NCBI GenBank assembly: GCA_029582155.1
Contig: CM055905.1
Span: 66,915,039-66,979,038, forward strand
Origin: Panopea generosa
Taxonomy: Eukaryota; Mollusca; Bivalvia; Adapedonta; Hiatellidae
Direction: 5' to 3'
DNA: 64,000 nt
The translations under genes were made by a program, and so were the position numbers. Under the pieces are notes generated by a model. That model saw only the letters and a list, made by a program, of their open reading frames with translations, made no database searches and was not told where the DNA came from. Within the stretch, counting starts at the first letter, position 1; each line of letters opens with the position of its first letter. Of the stretch, positions 37,673 to 49,440 are shown in pieces.

Positions 37673-38535
37673 ACCAGTCTCGACGGTAATGACTAAACAA
37701 TGCCCAGGACATCAAGATGTTTGAAATAATACTTAAAAAATGAGAAAAACATATTTCCTGTTTTCCCATAGTATTCCTATGTAAAAATCAAAACCCCCTT
37801 ACTGGGCCTCAATGGAACCTAGCAGCCGTTTTATTTGAACAAACTTGAAACCCCTATTTATAAAGATAATTTAAACTAACTATAAGAAAATGTGGTTTGT
37901 TGGTTCTTGAGAATATTTTTTTTGAAATTTCACAATTTTATCCCTTTATGTGACCCTGTTATCAAATTCCCTTTAAAGGGCCCAGTCTCAACTATTATGA
38001 CTAAAAATGCTGCAGACATCAATATTATTGGAATAATACCAAAAAGGATGAAAAAAACATAATTTCCTGTTTTCCAGTACTATTCCTATGTAAAAAAAAT
38101 ACTGGGCCCTAATAAACCCTAGCCTCTTTATTTGAACACACTTGAAATCCCTTCTCATAGGGATCATTTATACAAAATATAAACAGATTTGGCTGGTCAG
38201 CATTTTTAAATTAAAAAAGTCACTGTGTTAAACCGATATGTTCCCCGGGCGGGGCCAATTTTGACCCTAGGGTCATGGCTTGAACAAATCTGAGTGAAAC
38301 TGATTGAGTTACTGATACTACATGCATAATATCAAAGGCCTTGCACTTGCACTTTCGGAGAAGAAGATTTTTTTATATTTTTTAAATGATAAGATGCTAG
38401 GGCGGGTTCAAATTTGAATGATCTTTATGGAACAATGTTTCACACAAAATTTTGGTGACATCCGTTTGAAGCAAAAGTTAAAAACGGATGGACGACGGTC
38501 ACTGGGCGATCAGAAAAGCTCTTCTTCAGTTTTGC
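37673..38535 (+). repeat. Dispersed repeat with 307-bp tandem duplication
   Basis: CAGTCTCGACGGTAATGACT at 37676 recurs as CAGTCTCAACTATTATGACT at 37983, and the order of sub-motifs (ATTTCCTGTTTTCC, ATTCCTATGTAAAAA, ACTGGGCC) repeats. From about 38238, CCCCGGGCGGGGCCAATTTT through GGGCGATCAGAAAAGCTC resembles a repeat I associate with many bivalve genomes. No gene. Confidence 0.55.
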
Positions 38536-39089
38536 TAAAACAGTTATAACTACCACGTGCGCATTAGACGTAATAGACATCATGAACGTCGATTTCACGT
38601 GCATGTACGTACCAGTATATTCCGTGTTTATCATACTTAACTTTCAGTCTGATTATACAGCCGTTGAAAACATTGAAATTCGTGCAGTTTTCATAGTTTT
38701 AATATGCCTAAAATTCCATTAAATGTTTGTGAACATAAATTCACTGAACGAAATTACTTTCGGCTTTTCGATGTTTTCGATCTTGCCGCATTTAATCATA
38801 CTTTCATCATTTCCGTAACAAAAGGTTCATAATTATTGTTATACAAATGCAACTGAAAATACTCTTGCAATAATATATAAAAAAAAAATTCACTTAATCA
38901 AAGTTTTTATTGTTTAGTAAATATTTTTATAATATTAGAGTGCTGTGTTGGAATAATTTCGTATCGCAATGTCACCATATACATCACTTTGTCAATCATA
39001 CAGAGCATGAACAATTCTGTCAGTAGCAGTGTTATTCACATTTGTTCAATCTGTATATTAACGTTTGAAGTTGGCATTGTACCAGGCGT
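38536..39089. other. No gene recognised
   Basis: AT-rich intergenic sequence. The 64-residue minus-strand frame ending near 38440 has no recognisable domain. Confidence 0.4.
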
Positions 39090-39672
39090 ATGAAAAGGAG
39101 CTAAATTAGACTTCTTAAGGATCCTCTGTATTCTTCTATGCTCGTCTCTGAAGGCACAATCCACGGATTATTAACCTATACGAGTTTACGCGCATTGTAC
39201 GGAATTTGGTGATATCTTCATTAATGTAGATTCCATTGTAACTACGGTATTTGGCCAATTTGCGAGCATTAAACAGTCTCTGTCGATAGCAATAGGAAGT
39301 AAACTTGACTAAAATAGCTCATGGGGTCGAGACGACCCTGATAGTGGATGGTCGTCCTATTCGAAGTGAACGATTGATGTCCTCTATCGCAGGAGATATG
39401 AAGTGTTGCCGTTGTCATTTTCAGGGATATCGGAAATGCGTACGAAGTTTCGACGGCTTTACTGCTCGGTAAAATTATCAAATGACCCTAGCTGTTTGAC
39501 TCTAGCCTTGAGTTGCTTGTTCTGGTTGTACAGAGATAGCATGCCATTGCGAAATCCACATAGAAGGCCAGAAACTATTTTCTTGACTGAGGATTCCATC
39601 TGTCAAGTTTGGTTTCGAATTTTAAGTCCAAAACCAAAAAACCTGGTTGATAGTGATGTTTGTTTTATTGGG
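39090..39672 (-). pseudogene. Relic of an L1-type non-LTR retrotransposon ORF1
   Basis: Minus-strand conceptual translation, broken by stops and frameshifts, gives in order a coiled-coil piece (MESSVKKIV, NQNKQLKARVKQL), then SRRNFVRISDIPEND, a segment RSLRIGRPST, and VKFTSYCYRQRLFNARKLAK followed by NEDITKFR. This order (coiled coil, SRRNxxRIxGIPE, RPRPIIVKF-like strand, INEDLT-like end) is typical of the RRM-bearing ORF1 proteins of L1-like elements in invertebrates. No reverse transcriptase of the same element is seen nearby. Non-functional: at least two in-frame stops. Confidence 0.7.
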
Positions 39673-40549
39673 TGTTAATTGAACTACTGGAAATATCAAA
39701 ATAAGATTCTAAGTCAAGTGTGAGATCTATCAAGGCAATTGGTGATAACTCGATGTAGAAGTTACTGATTTGCACATACAAAGACGCCCTTATTTTTGAC
39801 AGTATACTCGATTTCTCCGTGTGCCCTAGGTGAATATAGAAGATATCGTGTCCGTGCAATAATTGGCTGACTACACTGAAAATGTTATCGTCAAACTTAT
39901 TAGCACTTCAAACGTACATTTGCAAATGTTGGATTTATAATTTCTTTGCAGCCTAGCGTTTCATACTTGTATTGTCCTACAACCGAGTAAGAACTAAATA
40001 TCATCTTATTATGGAATTATTTTGTCCAATAATTTGTGTAATAGTTACAACTCCATCTTGTCGCGTCATGTCAAAATAATTTGAAAATGAACCATGATTT
40101 AAACTTACAACAGATAATTTGAAACTATAACTTACATCAGCCAACAAACACAACACCACTTTTTAAGCGATGGCTTTTACAATAAACACATGTGCACGCT
40201 GTAAATATTGTAAGTGAATAGTCTGACTGATTATTTGTATTTATTCTTTCTTATCTTATGATATGACGACGAGGAAGGAGCGAGGTTGACAATGGCATCA
40301 TTTGCTACGGACCGTTTCAAGGCGGTGACCCTTATTATCCATGTATGTTTTTATTTTATCATTTCTTATATTGTTCTACTTTAGTGGTTATGCAATTTGA
40401 TTGCTACGTCTACTGTTGGTTATATGAATTCTTATTTGTATTAAATTGACACTAGAGCATGTACATCAATAGATAGGGTTATCATTTTTAGAGAATTCAG
40501 TAGGAACTGTTTTTATTTTTCAATCTTCTTGCTGCTGTTTTTATGAACC
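39673..40549. other. Downstream region of the HEPN gene; no other gene recognised
   Basis: Contains a minus-strand polyadenylation signal about 40 bp after the HEPN gene stop (TTTATT on the plus strand, near 40511). The rest is AT-rich without assignable features. Confidence 0.4.
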
Positions 40550-40879
40550 TCATATAAGGCGCATTGGTCCGCGTCCAGTTCTTTCATTGTTCAATAAATG
40601 CGCAACAAGCAATACAACAGCCATAGCAATCCATTTGCAAACTGTCCTCAACCTTCGTGAACGGATTACATTTCTGTCATTTTCGATTGCACGATGAGAT
40701 AACTGTTCATCAAATGTCTCCAAGACAGTTTGATGCTCATTAATTAAATACCTCATACTTTCATTTCCGGTTCGAACAATATCAATTTCATTTCTTATTG
40801 ACATTATTTTATCTCTTTCATTTACGCTTCCGTCTATATTCTCAACGATTTCTTCCACACGACGAAGCTGATTTTGGAA
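40550..40879 (-). CDS. HEPN gene, exon 4 (terminal)
   Basis: Starts FQNQLRRVEEIVEN after acceptor TACAATTTCAG; amphipathic helices, then basic RSRRLR, hydrophobic WIAMAVVLLVAHLL, and stop at 40550. Confidence 0.75.
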   Translation of the reverse strand, partial: FQNQLRRVEEIVENIDGSVNERDKIMSIRNEIDIVRTGNESMRYLINEHQTVLETFDEQLSHRAIENDRNVIRSRRLRTVCKWIAMAVVLLVAHLLNNERTGRGPMRLI

Positions 40880-43800
40880 CTGAAATTGTACAGACCATAC
40901 GTACATTAAATTCATTGCATACATTTTAAAACACAGTCCTATTTTAATATTAAGGGAATTGTCCGCCATAATTTGGATTGCTTTGTTGCATTATTAACTT
41001 GGTTATTACAAACAACATTCACTTGAATGACAATTTTGCGAATGGTATGAATTCCGTTTACTCAAATGCTAATTTCTTATTTCCAACGTCTAAATTTAAT
41101 GAAAATTAATAATATAAATTTAAACACAGCAATAAATTAAAACTGAGAACTTATGAATTTATCCCTCAAGAAAAGCAGTAGTACATGTATAATATAGGAT
41201 AAAAGAACATCTTGGAAGCCCACAACACAGCCAAAAAATGAAGCAGACTCAGGGTAATATCACCTTCACATCACTTAACACCGTCGTCTCTAGCAATACT
41301 GAAATCGTAAGTAAGTTTCCTTTCGATGAATGACAACCATATAAATATGCTTTTTATTAACAATAGAAATAAGAATAAAATCAAATCTTTACTCACCGAT
41401 GTTATCTCTGATTTAGGATTACTTTGATTTAAATCGTTTCTTAATTTACCAAGCTCATTTTCCGTGGATTGTGTTACTTCATTTTTTATTTTTGTTGTAC
41501 AATCCTTCAGGAATTGCTTTGTTTGATCTTCGTATTGGGATTGCCGTATACCCTGTTGTCTGACATATGCATGTAGATGTTCAATAGAATCACCACACAT
41601 TACATTGAAGTCTTCACGCTCCATCTGATGAAAATGTTTAAATCGGGAAAATTGATTGCAAGTTGAAAATGTGTCTATCAAAAACGGAGGAAAGTTTTTA
41701 TCTTTAGTTGTTTTAAATTAACAGTATTTGTAGATTGCGATATAAATAAAAGAAAACAATTCGCTAACAAATCTCAAGTTTTATCAATTGATACATCTAT
41801 AAACATAAGTGTAAAACAAATATTTTTTCTGATATATATAGACTATATAAACATTAATAGCACAACGGCTGAAAAGAAGCCATCAGCATTTTTGAAAAGT
41901 CAAGATAAGTTTAAAAAAAACAAACGTTCTTAAGATTCAATACATTTAAGCAAATACAATATAAGGAAATAAAGTGGCTCCTACATGAACAGTGTTACCT
42001 CAATAAGTTTTAACAAATAGTATAAATTTACTGTGAATACCTGTTATACACATGTGCGCAATGGCATAGCTTAATACAAACTGTGGTTTAAATTTATATA
42101 CTAATCAACATGTTACTTTTCCTTATTTATATATTGCATATCCTAACATAATTAATAATTATTATCATGCGCTGCTCTATGTTCTACAAAGTCAACGGAT
42201 ACATTTGTAAGTATATTCAATTGTTTAACCTTATGTTTGTTTTGCCTGAGCATATATATTGTTTGAACCACACACATTTATATACTAACACATTCGTAAG
42301 AAGTTCTTTCTAGTTTAATTATCTTCGTCTCGTTCCTAGGCGACGGTCCCTATTGCATTTATTCAGTATGTATGTTGCTACCGTATTTTATTTTTTAAGC
42401 GTATTTTTAAGCGATGTTTCTGTTTGTTTTTTTTTGCTAAGGCTGAGCTTTTTCAATTTCATATGTAATTCATGTAACATGTAATTTCTTTTTGTACATG
42501 CGTTTGTCTCCTGTATACAACAGCATCTACAACACGTTTTTTTTATCATATTTATCTAACATGTTTCGAACACACCTTAACTAAGTGTGAACATATTCCG
42601 ACAATGATGTCATATTGGGAATGGCATAACTCTGTTTAACAATGACCATGTATAAAATAGCAATTTATTACAAAATTTTAAAATTTCCTTACTTCAGATA
42701 TGCGGTTGACAGCATCTTTGGCTTCTTGACAATCTAAAAGTGTTTGAGGATCCTGCAACACAGATTTAATGTGTTTGATAAGATTATCCAGGTCTTCTTG
42801 TTCAAGACTTAGATTTTCCGAATGCATTATCGTGTGTCTCATTTCTCGTATCTGAAATGTAAACCAAACATATAATCTAGGAATTAAATAGAAAATATAT
42901 CTAATTATAAGAATATATATACAGCAGGGTATTATTCAAAAGGTAGAGTCACCCCAACACAAAATAACACGCATGCGCATTGTACCATAGCAATTGTAAA
43001 TAAGATAGCGTAAGGCGATTTAATTGATTTTATGTTCCGATTCAATCCAATGCGTGTTTCATACCCGATACATGTACGTGCGCATAACTATATATCATTT
43101 TTAACTATAGTTTACAACTAAACGTTTACAATTAGATTGATACAAATCTTTTACAGAAAGTATTATTTATAACACTATCAAAATGAAAAATTACAGACAT
43201 AGTAAGTATTAGTATCTGAGCGGGTTGGTAGTAAAGTGGATACAGTGCTGGCCGCTCACGCCTGAATTGGCGCTTTCAATTCCAAATTCAACCCGATAAC
43301 CTCTCAAAACCAACACCGAGTATTGGTTCTTCACAGTAAATAAGTTCGAGAGCACTTCGTATAAGCACTGAGTTTACATCACAATCAAGCTAAAATAAAT
43401 TGTTTAGACAATGAATGTGGAATTTTTACCTAAATATCAGAAATATTAAAGAAGACGTCACTAAAAATCAAACAGCATACTAATAAGCATTTGAGTGTAA
43501 AACTGAATTAATTTCCGATTGTGGTATCTTTCGGATTTTATGAATTGGCTGTGTTATCGACACATCAAATTTCTTGCTGATAGGTAGGCAATTAATGGCA
43601 AGAGCGAGTAAACCAGCACAGTCGGTTTCTGTCGCACTCTGTTTGTTCTTATACCCTGTTGGCATAAAACATTTCCCAATTTCCCAGGATCGGCTAGTAT
43701 CTGTCCATGTATTTATATTCGTGTTTTCAAGTACAACCTTACCATATAAGTGTTTACGTTTCAATAACTTGTATATTTTATGGCAAATGCCTTTCGGACA

Positions 43801-44025
43801 AATCCATTTGCGTCGTTTGGAGCTCACAATACTACATGAAGAGCAATGTTTGTGAGCTCCTGCGGGTAGATTCATTCGCACCTTTGAACAAATATGATGC
43901 TGCAGAGCTCCAACTTCTTTCTCTGAGAAGTTCACGAGACCATCATCCATGTACTTAAGTGCAAGTGCTCCCTTCATCCAGTTGATGAATTCTGGTTGGT
44001 TTAGTTGATCTTGTAGAGCCGCCAT
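40550..44025 (-). CDS. CXorf38-like HEPN-motif protein, four coding exons, tail-anchored
   Basis: Proposed exons, minus strand: 44025-43504, 42851-42693, 41624-41397, 40879-40550, all phase 0, total about 412 residues. Exons 2-4 have clear acceptors (ACATTTCAG, TTTTCATCAG, ACAATTTCAG) and exons 2 and 3 strong donors (GTAAGG, GTGAGT); the exon 1 donor (GTTTTA) is weak. Exon 1 matches the N-terminal half of vertebrate CXorf38: FINWMKGALALKYMDDGL, Cys pairs C61/C64 and C76/C81, and SWEIGKCFMPTGYKNKQ followed by a Cys-Ala-Leu-Leu run. Exon 2 supplies R179-HTIM-H184, an RxxxxH motif as in HEPN domains, in the same place as RNEIMH in CXorf38. Exons 3-4 look coiled-coil and end in one membrane segment (about 382-398) with a short tail, so a tail anchor is likely. 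HEPN proteins are often RNases, but catalytic activity is not shown here, and the usual Asn after Arg is His. Confidence 0.75.
41397..41624 (-). CDS. HEPN gene, exon 3
   Basis: 76 codons between acceptor TTTTCATCAG and donor TCG|GTGAGT. It encodes MEREDFNVMCGDSIEHL and a charged, probably coiled-coil segment. Confidence 0.75.
42693..42851 (-). CDS. HEPN gene, exon 2 with the RxxxxH motif
   Basis: 53 codons between acceptor TTACATTTCAG and donor GAA|GTAAGG. It encodes IREMRHTIMHSENLSLEQ and following residues, closely resembling the HEPN helix of CXorf38/DZIP3-type proteins. It is too short to stand out as a free reading frame. Confidence 0.75.
43205..43330 (+). mobile_element. Diverged tRNA-like repeat in HEPN intron 1
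   Basis: TATCTGAGCGGGTTGGTAGT, AAGTGGATACAGTGCTGGCC and TTTCAATTCCAAATTCAACCC resemble a decayed tRNA-derived repeat head (weak B box). Confidence 0.35.
43504..44025 (-). CDS. HEPN gene, exon 1 (first coding)
   Basis: ATG at 44025 in a context of ACAATGG. An acceptor (CTATTTTCAG) ends at 44033, seven bases before the ATG, so at least one 5' UTR exon lies further upstream. The open frame continues to 43480, and the GT at 43503-43502 gives the phase needed by exon 2. Confidence 0.7.
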
Positions 44026-44269
44026 TGTTAACCTGAAAATAGAAATATAAGATTATCTTTACAAAAAAAATGGTTGATTGACAAGCGTAGTCAATAAGGT
44101 TTTCAATTCTCAATTATTTAATGAAAATTGGGATCGTATCCCATTCAATGCGTTATACATGAGAGGTCATATTGGTCATCTAATTGAATAAGTAGGTTTT
44201 TGGTTGCCCGTTTTATGAATACACAATAGACATGTAGATTATTTTGATATTGTAATAAATAGTATCTGT

Positions 44270-45693
44270 TATAGTAGAAGTAGTAGTGGAAACAGCAATA
44301 GTAGTAGTAATAGCAATGGTAGAAGAAGTGTAGTGTAGTAATAATTGAAGAAGTAGTAGAAGTTGTAGTAGTAGTGTAGTAATAGTTGAAGTATAGTAAC
44401 AGTAGTAGTAGTAATAGTTGTAGAAGTAATAGTAGTAGTGTAGTAATAGTTGTAGTAGTAAAAGTAGTAGTTTAGTAATAGTAGTAATAGTAGTAGTTGT
44501 AATAGTAGTAGTGTAGTACTAGTTGTAGTGTAGTAAAAGTAATAGTATTAGTAGTAATAGTAGTAGTGTAGCAATAGTAGTAGTAGTATAAGTAGTAATA
44601 GTAGTAGTGTAGTAATAGTAGAAGTAGTAATAGAAGAAGTAGTAATAGTAGAAGTAGTATTAGTAGCAAAAGTTGCTATAGTTGTAGTGTAGTGTAGTAA
44701 TAGTTGTAGTGCAGTTATGGTAGTAGTATAAATAGTAGTAGTAATAGTAGTAGTGTAGTCATAGTTGTAGTGTAGTAATAGAAGTAGTAGTAATAGTAGA
44801 AGTAGTAATAGTAGAAGTAGTATTATTAGCAATAGTTGTAGTGTAGTGTAGTAATAGTGTAGTAATGGTAGTAGTATTAATAGTAGTAGTAATAGTTTTA
44901 GTAGTTATAGTAGTAGTGTAGTAATAGAAGTGGTAATAGTAGTAGTAGTGTATAAATAGTAGTAGTAGTAATAGTAGTTGTGTTGTCATAGTTGTAATGT
45001 AGTAATAGTAGTAGGATTAGTAGTATAGTAAAAGTTGTTATGTATTAATAGTAGTAGTGTAGTAATAGTTGTAGTAGTAATAGTAGTTGTGTAGTAATAG
45101 TTGTAATGTAGTATTAGTAGTAGTATTAGTAGTATAGTAGTGTTGTAATAGTAGTAGTGTAGTAATAGTTGTAGTAGTAATAGTTGAATTAATAAAAATA
45201 GTAGTAGTAGTAGCATAAGTAGTATTAGTATGGTAGAAATAGTTTTAGTAGTAGTAGTGAGGTAATAGTAGTAGTAGTAATAGTAGTAGTGTAGTAATAG
45301 TTGTAATATAGTAAAAGTGGTAGTGCAGTAATAGTAGTAGTAATAGCAGTAGTAGTGTAGTAATAGTAATTGTTATAGTAGTAATAGTGTAGTTATAGTT
45401 GTAGTGTAGTAATAGTAGTAGTAGTAATTGTAGTAGTGTAGTAACAGTTGTAGTAATAAAAGTAGTAGTAGTAAAAGCATAAGTAGTATTAGTAGGGTAG
45501 TTGTAGTAGTAGAAGTGAGGTAATAGTAGAAGTAGTAATAGCCGTAGTAGTAGTGTAGTAATAGTGGTAGTAGTGGTGTAGTAATAGTTGTAGAAGTAGC
45601 AGTAGTAATGGTAGTAGTGGTAGTAGTAATAATAATAGTAATAGTTGTAGTGGTTATAGAAGAATAGTAGTAGTAATAGTAGTAGTGTAGTGA

Positions 45694-45725
<32 letters not shown>

Positions 45726-46430
45726 ATAGTAGTAGTAGTAATAGTAGTAGTGTAGTCATAGTAGTAGTAGTAATAGTAGTAGTATTGTAGTCATGGTAGT
45801 AGAAGTAGTAGTAGTAATGGTTGTAGTAGTAATAATAGTAGTAGTGTAGTGAAAGTAGTAGTAATTGTTATAGTGACAGTAGAAGTAGAAGTGTAATACT
45901 TGTAGTAGTAGTAATAGAAGAATAGTAGAAGTAATAGTAGTAGTAAAAGTAGCAGTAGTAGTAGTTATAATAATACTAGTCGTATGTACATGTAGTAGTA
46001 GTAGTAGAAGTAGTGGTATTAGTAACAATAATAGTAGTGTAATGATAGTAGTAGAAGTAGTAGAGGTAATAGTTATAGCAGTAGTAGTAGTAGAAGTGTG
46101 GTTATTATAGTAGTAGTAGTAATAGAGTTGTAGTACTAGTAGAAGTGATAGTAGTAGTAGTAGTTATAGTGATAGTAGTAGAAGTAGTAGAGGTAATAAA
46201 AGTAGTAGTAGTAGAATAGAAGTAGTAGTAATAGTAGTAATAGAAGTAGCAGTAGTATTAGCAGCAGTAGTAATAGTAGTAGTAGAAGTACTAGTGTAGT
46301 GATAGTAGTAGAGGTAATTGTAGTAGTAGTAATAGAAGAGTAGTAGTAGTAATAGTAGTAGTAGTTAAAGTAGTAGTATAAATAGCAGTAGTATTAGCAG
46401 TAGAGGTAATAGTAGAAGTAGAAGTTTACC
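44270..46430 (+). repeat. (TAG)n-type trinucleotide array, about 2.2 kb
   Basis: Imperfect (GTA/TAG)n with AATAG, TGTAG and AAGTAG interruptions. Block lengths between TGTAGTAATAG markers suggest higher-order copying. It generates spurious minus-strand frames of Leu/Tyr/Thr runs (up to 128 residues). If the UTR exon at 49324 is right, the array is intronic. Confidence 0.95.
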
Positions 46431-46564
46431 ATTATTTTGTTGATGAAGCTGAGTGTGTTTAATAATGGTGTACTAACGTTGCTTATAAGTATTGTAATGA
46501 TGAAAACTTTGTGCATAATGTAGGGATGATGCTTTTGATTAGTATGTTAAATCAGGTACTCATA

Positions 46565-47290
46565 CAATACTTTCAGATGATAATGATACTATTGGTTATA
46601 ATGTTGACGTAGGTGATTATGTATATCGATGGAAGGAAGAAATGAACTGTTGAACACTATGTTAACTACAATAATTATGCATATTGTTGGGATGATAATG
46701 ATACAATTGGTTATTATGTTGATGTAGCTGATTATGTACATGTATATCGGTGGAAGGAATATATAAATTGTTGAGCACTATGTTAACTACAATAATTATA
46801 CATATTGTTGGGATGATAATGATACTATTGGTTATAATGTAGATGTAGGTGATTATTTATATCGATGGAAGGAAGATATGAACTGTTGAATACTATGTTA
46901 ACTACAATAATTATGCATATTGTTGGGATGATAATGATACTTTTGGTTATAATGTTGATGTAGGTGATTATTTATATCGATGGAAGGAAGATATGAACTG
47001 TTGAATACTATTTTAACTACAATAATTATGCATATTGTTGGGATGATAATGATACTTTTGGTTATAATGTTGATGTAGGTGATTATTTATATCGATGGAA
47101 GGAAGATATGAACTGTTGAACACTATTTTAACTACAATAATTATGCATATTGTTGGGATGATAATAATACTATTGGTTATTATGTTGATATAGCTGATTA
47201 TTTATATCGATGGAAGGAAGATATGAACTGTTGAATACTATGTTAATTACAATAAGTAAACATATTGTTGGGATGGTAATGGTACTTCTT
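46565..47290 (+). repeat. 115-bp minisatellite, about six copies
   Basis: The start TTGTTGGGATGATAATGATA recurs at 46684, 46805, 46920, 47035, 47150 and 47265, so the period is 115 bp (one step of 121). Units include ATATCGATGGAAGGAAGATA and GAACTGTTGAATACTATGTT. Confidence 0.9.
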
Positions 47291-47559
47291 ATAGTGATGA
47301 TAGGAATCAAGATTACAGTTGATTATCCTTCAATCAAGTGACATAATTAGTTATTTCTCACTTGTGATCAGTAATTATGAGTTATCAAAATATATATATT
47401 GCCTCTTCTTTACCAAAACATGCTTATAAAAGCGCTTTTTTTTTTCTTAAAACACTTCGATTATGACATTCTGGACTACCGCGAGAGAGCTGGGGTAACA
47501 TGTGGAGCAATGTAAATGTCATACAATTTTGTGCTTGAAGATCGCATTTGTACTGGTGT

Positions 47560-49290
47560 CGGATATGTTTTTATTTTATCTTTCAACAATTACATGACAA
47601 TATTTTACCACCAATCCTATTACTAAGTGATAACACAGATAGCATATCAATTATTAGTATATCGCCTAACGATGTAAATAGTATCTTAGAAACACTGCCA
47701 AAGCCTCAGGTCCCGATGATATCAACAGTTACGTTTTGCGTGAAATATCTAATGAAATATCGATGCCTTTATGCAACTTATTTAATGTTTGTCTGAACAA
47801 AGGTGTTTTCCAAAAAGTCTAGAAAGAAGCATTTGCATGCGCTGTTTATAAAAAGGGAGATCCTTCCTTGGTTAATAACTATAGACCTATATCAATGTTA
47901 AGCGTAATTGGCAAATTGTTTGACAGACTTATTTATGAACACATACATGTATATAATTTGATACCAAATTTATTTCGTTATTTCAATCTGTTTTTGTTCC
48001 TGGCGATTTAACAATTAACCAGTTATCTTATCTGTACAATATATTCAGTAAAGCTATTGATGACGGTAAAGAAGTTCGCCTTATATTTGACCTAAGCAAG
48101 GCTTTTAATAGAGTTTGGCACAAAGGTCTAATAGTCAAATTAAAAGGAGCAGAAATGCCAAATCAGCTTATAAATTTACTAAATGACTACCTTAAAGATA
48201 GGCAACAATGTGTTGGTATGCCTGGTGTCAAATCTGATTGGACATTAATCAAAGCTGGAGTGCCTCAGGGGTCCATTTTAGGTCCGCTTCTATTTTTAGT
48301 CTATATTAATGACATAGTATCTGATATCGCAACTAACATTCGTCTTTTTGCAGACGATAAAAGCCTGTACTTTATAATCGATCACTCTAACAACATCAAC
48401 AATGCTGCACAATTTGTTTTTAATTCCGACATCAACAAAATCACTGAATGGTCAAAACAATGGCTTGTAACTTTCAAGCCGTCAAAGACTGAATCGCTTC
48501 TTATATCTAGGAAACGTAATCAACCCATCCAACCACCACTATATATGCATAACCAACAAATATCAGAAGTACACTCACATAAACACTTGATATACTTTTA
48601 TCAAATAACTGTACCTGGCACTGTCATATTGAATACATAAAGGATAAGGCATGGTCAAGAATTAAAATCATGAGAAAATTGAAATACCAGCTAGACAGAA
48701 GATTCCTGGAGACTATCTATACATGTTTTATCCGACCATTGTTAGAATATGGTAACACAATCTGTGATAACTGTACTTATTAAGAAAAACACGAGTTAGA
48801 TAAAATTCAACACGAAGCAGCACGCATTGCGACAGGAACAACAAAACGTGTACAATTAATAATTTAAACACAGAAGTTGGGTGAGAAAGTCTAGAAACTC
48901 GAAGAACGAAACACAAATTAAATATGTTCTATAAAATGGTAAACCATATGACTCCTCCCCACTTATCTGCACTAGTACATGTACCATCCCAAATAGGTGG
49001 AAAATTCCCCGTAAATCTCAGAAATAGTTATGACCTACAAATTCCAAGTTCGAGAACAGCGCTCTACTATAATTCTTTCATGCCATCCGTTGTCTGTGAT
49101 TGGAACAATCTACCTATTGAAACAAGACGTCGAGTCGTTTCTATCAAATGTCTTTTAGCAACAGCTAAATAAAAAATCTTACCAAAACATCAAAACACTT
49201 ATTTGCACTCATTGTATGCTTAATGAGTGTAATACTATGTTTATATGCTGATAGGCCTATGGCCTTCTGCATGAAAATAAAATAAGATAA
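47560..49290 (+). pseudogene. Degenerate non-LTR retrotransposon, reverse transcriptase and 3' end
   Basis: Conceptual translation across several frames gives VNNYRPISMLSVIGKLFDR (about 47870), a long intact piece at 48155-48640 with GVPQGSILGPLLFLVYINDI and LFADDKSLY (the core RT motif FADD is kept), then RRFLETIYTCFIRPLLEYGN, and DLQIPSSRTALYYNSFMPSV with DWNNLP near 49030-49110. At least five frameshifts or stops break the frame and the 5' part is missing. The closest type is the jockey/CR1-like group of invertebrates, but the exact clade cannot be fixed by eye. It ends in ATGAAAATAAAATAAGATAA. It lies opposite to the HEPN gene, in its presumed first intron. Confidence 0.8.
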
Positions 49291-49323
49291 AAAAATACTT
49301 TGAAATACATTAACAAAACTTAC

Positions 49324-49440
49324 CTAGAATAATTTCGCTCCGTAAGGATTTTCCGACCAAGTGACTATCTCAAATGTCTGCACACACTACGTACTTCCGA
49401 CATGATTTATTATTTTACGAAATTCGAATTTAATTTTCAG
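49324..49440 (-). other. Candidate 5' UTR exon of the HEPN gene
   Basis: The minus strand shows a near-consensus donor, TTCTAG|GTAAGTTTT, at 49323. The HEPN start codon exon has its own upstream acceptor, so a UTR exon is required, and this is the best donor seen upstream. The 5' boundary is a guess. From 49440 to 50755 nothing else is recognised. Confidence 0.3.

Noticed and set aside
44472..46028. Leu/Tyr/Thr-rich proteins on the minus strand
   Set aside because: Pure translation of the TAG trinucleotide array.
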